A DNA stretch of 64,000 nt from Humulus lupulus (taxonomy: Eukaryota > Streptophyta > Magnoliopsida > Rosales > Cannabaceae), in contig NC_084794.1 of assembly GCF_963169125.1 (NCBI RefSeq), positions 75,241,665 through 75,305,664 on the forward strand. Reading direction: 5' to 3'. The translations under genes were made by a program, and so were the position numbers. The notes beneath the pieces were generated by a model, which had not been told where the DNA came from, searched no databases, and was given only the letters and a program-made list of their open reading frames with translations. Of the stretch, positions 57,401 to 64,000 are shown piece by piece; within the stretch, counting starts at the first letter, position 1, and every line of letters begins with the position of its first letter.

Positions 57401-60400
57401 GGATCACTACCATCCTAAGTTCTCAAACTCAAAAGTATCAAGCTAATTTCATGACTTTTATTTGATTGGAACTTTTTTTTTATGAATATATCATAGACTA
57501 CTTGTCCCAAGTTCTTGGTCAACATTCTGTTTTGGTATTTTCAGAAACCAAACAGAGTAAAATTCTTGACATAGATTATGATCAGCAATATACTTAGGAA
57601 ATTAAAATTAAATTAAGTGTGCCTCATCACGAAGATAGGAGATAGTTTGTTTGTACAAGAAGTCGTCACATAAAAAAAGTGTATATTCTTTTATCAAAGT
57701 TATATTTTAATCGAGGATAAAGCCTTTTCTCTAATCATAAACCTTTCTTGCTACTTTTCTCAACCTAATATTCTATGAAATAGTGATTAAAATTTCCTCT
57801 CTATTACTGAGCAATAGCGAGTATTTTAAATGTCCTCTCTATAGTTCAGCAATAGAGACAAAGTATTAGCGAGGAAGTTTAATGACAATTTCATTATCGC
57901 TATTCGATATAACAAGGATTTAGAAAGCTTTAGCGAGAAAAAAATTCATCTCTAAAACCCGATTTTGTTATAGTGCCAACACAAAATGATATTTCGGTTT
58001 CTTTAAGAAGGAAAAAGACCCTAAAAAGAGAAGCAACTCGGGCAGAGATGCTTGCAATACAACTGAAAAGGACCTCAAAAACTATACAAAAAGATTATTA
58101 AACCATTTACAAGTATATGTTTTTAACAATCTAATTAATGTACCAATCATCAAACAAACCAAGCAAACACAATTCAATTATAAAATAGTTATACTAGATA
58201 AGTCTATATAAAAGCAAACACCATTTTCCCCTAGACTAGCATCTAACCATCTGCCAATATCAATTCAACTAATTCAAAAACGCATGCATGTTTTCTTCCT
58301 TATCTCGCCACAGCACACAAATTTCTCAGATCCTACTTCACTAAGACACACAAGTTCTCAACCTTCCGTTATCACCACAGCACACAACAATGATCTCAGA
58401 ACCTACTTCACTATGGATGAATATTTAAGATATTCAAACTCCTCTAACATTTGCATAATATTAAAACAAAGGTAAAAGGCATACCTCTTGCAAAATGCAA
58501 ACAAAAGTAAGAGTCTCTCGTGAGAGATTGCTTGCACACCAAGTATTTTGCCTCTTCTCTTGGAGGAAGCCTACCAAAAAAGTTTTAACTATATTACAAA
58601 GAGAATAAAAGTATAGAGATAGAGACATATATAAGCAATATGACAGCACCAAACAAAAATCTCATTATTTATGATCAAAACCCATACAATCAATATTATA
58701 TATTTTCACATGAATAAAAGTCTGATAAAATCATATTATAGAATATGCATAAATCAAATCTGTAAAATCCAAATTTCATACACAAAAGCCAACAAAAGGA
58801 CTAAAGAAAAGGTAATCTAAATCCATATTCTCAAATCACAAACATTAAGTATTAAGCACCATATTCTTACACTTAAAACATCTCTAATTTTTCTCTTTGT
58901 ATTCTCTTAATTAGAAACAATTCCAACACAAAAAATTATATAAACCTGAACTAAAGGGGAGATGACTTACCTTCATCAGCTGCAGCAAAATAAATTATTA
59001 AAAACAAAAGCAACAACACAAACCAAAGAAATAATCTTTAAGGAAAACCAACAAATTAAAGCCCACTTAAAGGATATTGACACAACCATAATGTGAAAAT
59101 ATAAGGTTTATTTATAAAAGTTCTAGCAAAAAAACAAAACAAACATATTATAGAACAGAAAATATAAATAACCAATATGCAAGAAAACATAAAATTATGT
59201 CAAATAATAAAACATAACCAGTCATGCAATGAAAATTTGTTACATAATGATTAAAAATAAATCAAATATCACTTTAACATACATTTTAAATCAAGTTAAT
59301 GGTACTTTAGTACTTTAGAAAACACAATCAAAACTATGGTTCTTTTAACACATATAAAAACTAAAATGCACTTTAGAACAAATAATAGCAAAATTTTCTT
59401 TATTGACTTACTTTCTGATTAAAATTAGCTCAATGAAAGGGCTAACTTAAATATATGTAGGTAGCAAATGAAAATAATATGAAGTCACTCAATTTCTTAA
59501 TTGAATAGAGATGAAATAGAAAGCTCAACACCTTGAATTTGATCCAAACTAAGTGTAAATTCTTGAGCCAAAAACTTGAGTCTCAAAGAAAATAAAGATG
59601 GGATCAAAAGTAAGAGCAAACTCAGTAGGTCATTTCTTCCAATGCTGAGAGTAGATAAACCATATACATAAAAGAATTTCATGATTATAAATGAAGCATA
59701 CTTGTATGAAAATATTTCACCTTGAGTTTTCCAATTTCCTTCAAGCTTAACATCACTAGATCAGAGTCTAAGTGCATGCCTGCACAAAGAATTAAGAACA
59801 ATGTCATCCTAGAAAACATTAAGAAAACCTTCAGCATCACAGATGTACTTACTTCAACAACCATGCAAAAGATAGAAATCAAAGCTAACTAAGTGTTTCT
59901 AAGTCATAATACAATGGCCAAAGTTATAAATAGAAAGTGCAAAAAGTAAGAATTAAGTATTCGTCAACCAAGAATGAGACAAATTAAAAGCTTAACTAAT
60001 ATGAGAGGGGCAGGTATATGTCTAAACATTCACAAAGTTTTTTTTACCAAAACAAGCATGTTCATATGAAATGAAAGATACAAATGCTCAAAAGCAGAAA
60101 TGCAACTAAGTTGAAGGGCCACTAAGATATGCAATGTTAGAGTGTCAAAAACAGAAAAGAGAAACAATAGCTCCACCACTTGAACCTCATACATGAAAAA
60201 TTCCTTGTACCGTATTTGCAATTAATGCTAAATGAAAAATAGAACTGAGAGGGCCAATAGAATTGGTCTAATATATTCACTGAAAATACAATGAAAAAAG
60301 AAAAGGCAAAAAATGCATAATCCATTAGTCAATCCAAAGTGAAATTCCTATGCATCTCAGCTCACAAATGACTTTCAAAAGCTCAATAATAGCATTTGAA

Positions 60401-61353
60401 TTAGTATGAAATTTGTACAATGAAATTTATTCCTAGTGTTCAAGTTATGTATCTATGTCCCAAAAAAAATAATACAAATTATACAATAAAACCACGTATA
60501 TTGATCATAATACCAACTCAAAATTAGTTAACTAAAACTTGAACACATTCACAAATGAAGTCACGTGATATCTGTGTAAAATGAACCTCTCAGTGGCCTC
60601 AGTGCTTTTTCAGAAAGTGAAATTCTTGTGACAGACTTTTGTTCATAATCTGAACACCTCCTAAACAAACAATTATTTCTCAGTTATGATATTAAAGTTG
60701 GTTTGCAATTAAATATAAAAGAAAAAGATATTGTTGAAATATTCACTGAGGTGAGGAGAACACAAATCTATTCTGACTTTTTCACTAATAATTGTATAGT
60801 GGATTTAGTTTCACTTTAAAATATGCCTCAAAATATCTATAAAAAAAAGTGTCAAACACCCACTTTTTCAACAATAAATTTATATGAAAAGACTAACCCA
60901 CGAAAAAGATCTTTCCCAAATTCATTGTAATCTCTAATAAGAGTTTCAACTTCCAAACCAAGAATCCCAATCACCGTTGAAAAAGGGACCCAAATAAGTA
61001 AATTTAGAGCTCAATTTATTTAAAAAAAAAACAGAACTCTTAAATAAAAACACTCAATCAAAGACAATTATATTCATTATTCCTCAAAGTTCAACTACTT
61101 GAACAAAGTCCCAGTAATTTATATCATCTCATATCCATTGCAATCAACCTCATTTGCTTCAAATTGAACACATCCTCTATCAGAGTGCTAAAATAATCAA
61201 CTTTCAAAACAACAATGTAATGACGCTGAAAAAGAAAAGAAAAGAAACAGCTAGAAATGTAATGTGATGGATTTTGGGATTTCTAGAAACTCACCTTCAA
61301 GCTGGTTCTCACTCAAGTCCAAGAAATCAAGCCCCTTTTTTTCCGAAATCCAT
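54499..61353 (-). pseudogene. Multi-exon gene of unknown function carried inside the CACTA element
   Basis: Reading the minus strand, these segments have consensus donors and acceptors: 61295-61353, 60898-61009, 60587-60660, 59721-59779, 59532-59574, a 9-bp exon 58971-58979, 58485-58570, 55459-55574, 54919-54987 and 54546 to a TAA at 54499-54501. The first seven join in phase without a stop (for example LDFLDLSENQLEALNLLIWV and LGLEVETLIRDYNEFGKDLF). The last three also join in phase (YLEWRMLQCTYIWTTFLFLD, then ALVGFGLTTYTMLGLGV, membrane-like). An exon is probably missing between the two groups. A leader exon from 61563 also joins in phase but shows no ATG. I do not recognise the protein. 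A host gene captured by the transposon is the likeliest reading. Confidence 0.5.
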
Positions 61354-61583
61354 CTTATTTGGGTAATTTACTGATTTTACCGATTAAGAGGAATTAGCTC
61401 CTTTTATACAGAGGATAAGTTAGAAACTAACAGAGCTAACGAAACTGTTAAGAAACAGTAAAATAGAATAACAAGGCCAAACAACACAAATACACACACA
61501 CATATATATATACATATACATTGATGATCTAATATGAAATTGAAATCTAAATTAAAAATTACCTCACAGTTTCGAATACTCTG

Positions 61584-61727
61584 GCCTGGTTTCGTGCTTC
61601 CAGTAGGAGAGTTAGCAAGCGCGCAACTCGTGAGGGAGATGGCTGGGTTCTTGCTTCCAGCAGGAGAGATAGCAAGCACGCGACTCGTGAGGGAGATGCC
61701 TGGGTTCTTGCTCCAGCGGGAGAGATA
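61584..61727. repeat. 57-bp tandem repeat in the leader exon
   Basis: There are two full copies and a partial one, with units around GGGTTCTTGCTTCCAGCAGG and AACTCGTGAGGGAGATG. They are open in several frames, including plus (AGFLLPAGEIASTRLVREM) and minus. Confidence 0.85.
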
Positions 61728-62222
61728 AACAGAGAGGGGGGGATGAGAGACTCAATGACTACAGCACGGGCGTGGTCGTGGTGTGCTTCAGTTGCGTGAG
61801 TACTGGCGTGAGGGAGGCTTCAGGTGTGTGGTTGTGGTGTGGTTCAATGGCGCGAGGGTTAGAAAGCCGAGAGAATGTGAGAGAGCGAATGAGAGAAATA
61901 GCAAGGGAGAGCGAATGAGAGAAAGACTGAATGAGAGATTAGGGATAAGTTTTTGCCGCCGTTGTGGTGTGGTTCAGGCGCTGGTAGAGATTAGGGATTT
62001 GAGAGAGAGAGAGAGAGGCATGCGTAGGGATTTCAGATTAGGGATAAGTTTTTTTTTTCATTTGCTGTTCTTTTTGTCAATTTCAGGCGGCAAAAAGAGT
62101 TTCATTTGCCGCCTAATTTTTTTTTACCGTGTCTTTTTTTCTCCGTGTCTCCATATCTATCAATAGCACTTCTAAAATTATGTTATATTTTAATGTAATA
62201 TTTGAGCAAAATTGTTGTAGTG

Positions 62223-64000
62223 TCGACCGGATTTGATAGGATGGGTGGTTGCACCATGTTATTTTTTAATGCTTGAAAAGCCTACTCGCACTCCTCCATC
62301 CACTCAAAATTTGTGTTGCCTCTAAGTAGATTAAAAAATGGAACGCACTTATCTGTTGACTTCAAAATGAATCTACTGAGAACGACAATTCTTCTAGTTA
62401 AACTATGAACATCCTTAATCTTTGTTGGTGATTTCATATCGATCAGGGCTTTAATTTTCTCGAGATTGGCTTCAATTCCTCTCGAGTTAACTATAAATCC
62501 CAAGAACTTCCCTGATCCTACTCCGAAGGAGCATTTAAGAGGATTCAACTTCATCTGAAATTTGTTCAAGATGTTGAAGCACTCCTGCAAATCCTTTATA
62601 TGCCCTTATGCTTTCTTCGAATTGACCAGCATGTCATCGATGTAGACTTCCATGTTTGTGCCGATAAGTTCCTTAAACATGTGGTTGACTAGTCGCTGGT
62701 AAGTCGCACCAGCATTTTTCAAACCGAAAGGCATCACTTTGTAACAGTAAAGCCCTGTATCAGTATGAAAGCTAGTGTGATCCTCATTAGGGGGATGCAT
62801 ACTAATATGATTATACCCAGAGTATCCATCCATGAACGAGATAATCTCATGCCCTACAGTGGCATCGACCAGCTGGTCAATTCTTGGGAGCGGGAAACAA
62901 TCTTTGGGGCAGGCTTTATTAAGGTCTATGAAATCCACGCACGTACACAATTTTCCATTCGGATTGGGAACTAGCACAGGATTAGAGACCCACGATGGAT
63001 AAAATGCCACCCTAATAAACCCATTCTCCTTCATCTTTTCAACTTCTTCTTTTAAGGCCCATGATCTATCTTTGTTGAGTAGCCTTTTTGTTGTTGCACT
63101 GGTGGAAAACTCTTGTCGATGTTCAGGACATGGATGATGACTTCAGGGTCTATCCCAACCATGTCTTTGTGCGACTAGGCAAAGACTTCCTGGTTCCTCC
63201 TCAAAAACTCCACCAGTGCTTGTTTTGTTGTTGTCTCTAAGTTTTTACCGACATTCACAACCCTGGTTGGATTTTCTTCATCGAGTTGGACCTCTTCAAG
63301 GTCCTCGATGGGTCCAATTTCTTCCTCAAAATCTCCAAATCAAGGATCCAAATCTCTATCCTCACTTTGGGCAATGCCCTATTTGGTGACATTATCACCT
63401 GAGTGGGCCTGAGCATCAATTGCCACTTGCAACTCTTTTCCGGGAACATCTCTCGATACACCCTTCTTTGCCTTGGTGATCGAGGCATTGTAGCACTCCC
63501 TTGCTTCTCGTTGATTTCCCAATACGCATCCTACCCCTGCGTCTATTGGGAATTTCATGGAGAGGTTCCATATCGAAGTGACGGCCCGTAGGTCGACCAG
63601 AATTGGTCTCCCAATTACAGCATTCTATGCTGAAGGATAATTAACTACTATGAAAGTAGTGAGTAATGTCCTATTAGCAGGTGTAGTTGCTGCTGTAACT
63701 GGAAGCCTAATCGACCCTGTTGGGGTGAGCCCTTCATCGAAAAAATCATAAATGGTTTGGTTGCATGGCTCCAGGTCTTTGACGGGCAACTTCATTCTTT
63801 CTAGCGAAGACTTGTATAGGGTGTTGACTGAACTTCCTGTGTCGACCAACACCTTTTTCACCATCATGTTGGAAATTTGTACATCTACGACCAGTGGATT
63901 GGAGTGTGGGAATCGCACATGCTGGGCATCGTCTTCAAAAAGGTTATCAATTCCTCCTCTGTTCGAGCCTTTTTTGGGGCTCGATCCTCCATACTCATCA
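62223..64000 (-). pseudogene. Element E protease and reverse transcriptase (continues off window)
   Basis: At the right edge the minus strand encodes the aspartic protease with VLVDTGSSVNTLYK (about 63823-63852), which here keeps the usual Asp-Thr-Gly. The linker contains LETTTKQALVEFLRRNQEVF with no stop at the place where A, B and C have TAG. RT follows with FIRVAFYPSWVSNPVLVPNP, MPFGLKNAGATYQ and YIDDML (about 62631-62645), then LNPLKCSFGVGSGKFLGFIV and FFNLLRG up to the CACTA insertion. In-frame stops are scattered (near 63175, 63340 and 62606). Gag and the 5' LTR lie beyond 64000. Confidence 0.9.

Larger units (their letters stand above)
53656..62222. mobile_element. CACTA (En/Spm) element, 8.57 kb, no recognised transposase
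   Basis: The left end is CACTACAAGAAAAAACAG and the right end, reverse complemented, is CACTACAACAATTTTGC, giving an 8-bp perfect inverted repeat. The flanks are TCT and TCG, a 3-bp duplication with one mismatch. Excising the element and one triplet restores the pol frame of element E across the junction. The first 350 bp are rich in a short ATAACA(C)TTTT-type motif, as expected of subterminal repeats. The interior is AT-rich and holds a spliced-looking gene on the minus strand. I see no transposase motif. Confidence 0.8.
47031..64000 (-). mobile_element. Tat-type Ty3/gypsy retrotransposon, element E (second family; 5' end off window)
   Basis: The plus strand shows the reverse complement of a 613-bp 3' LTR, a polypurine tract, the antisense gene (plus), a 677-bp gap, pol (minus) split by an 8.6-kb CACTA element, and protease at the right edge. 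It has the same plan as A-D, but the LTR is unrelated and the proteins are clearly diverged (VDTGSS rather than IDNGSS, YIDDM rather than YVDDM). It was inserted into the intron of D's antisense gene that starts at 46980. Confidence 0.93.

Noticed and set aside
59497..60325. Minus-strand small frames of 60-65 codons as separate genes
   Set aside because: They are exons plus retained intron of the CACTA cargo gene or AT-rich chance frames.

Overview
This is plant nuclear DNA made almost entirely of transposable elements nested inside one another. It holds several related Ty3/gypsy LTR retrotransposons of the Tat type (two RNase H domains, a protease-RT-RNaseH-integrase order, an extra antisense gene), a Ty1/copia fragment, pieces of an L1-type LINE, CACTA (En/Spm) DNA transposons, solo LTRs of long-LTR gypsy families and a MITE-like inverted repeat. 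Spliced introns, tRNA-iMet primer sites and these lineages point to a flowering plant, probably a dicot. The species cannot be fixed from the sequence alone. I see no single-copy host gene, rRNA, tRNA or CRISPR array.

Layout. 1-9413: Tat element A (minus strand, its 3' end off the left edge). 9414-13402: a patchwork of a tRNA-iMet gypsy fragment, a Tat gag stub and a Tat LTR (copy F) split by a 2.2-kb solo LTR with perfect 5-bp duplications. 13403-16425: copia LTR plus gag fragment, then a truncated LTR. 16426-29700: a LINE split by Tat element B (plus), which itself carries a 2.0-kb solo LTR in its integrase. 29701-33759: AT-rich DNA with an 819-bp non-autonomous CACTA element and a MITE-like hairpin. 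33760-41760: Tat element C (plus), complete with both LTRs and a 5-bp duplication but internally deleted. 41766-43570: AT-rich DNA with a degenerate tandem repeat. 43571 onward: Tat element D (minus). A second-family Tat element E (minus, 47031 to beyond 64000) sits in an intron of D's antisense gene. An 8.6-kb CACTA element (53656-62222) sits in E's RNase H region.

How the parts work together. The Tat elements carry gag-protease-RT-RNaseH-aRNaseH-integrase on the sense strand. A convergent antisense gene starts next to the 3' LTR with its own TATA box, leader exon and introns, and runs toward the end of pol. It encodes a protein of the 'putative gypsy type transposon' (Transposase_28) kind, followed by a basic segment and a coiled coil. 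In A, B and C the protease and RT are separated by a conserved in-frame TAG. In A and C its context matches the tobamovirus-type leaky stop (TAG CAA TTA). All gag-pol genes here are broken, so none of the elements should be autonomous.

The points most worth following are that readthrough-type stop, the independently promoted spliced antisense gene, and a multi-exon gene of unknown function inside the 8.6-kb CACTA element. Seven successive exons of that gene, and three further exons, join in phase.
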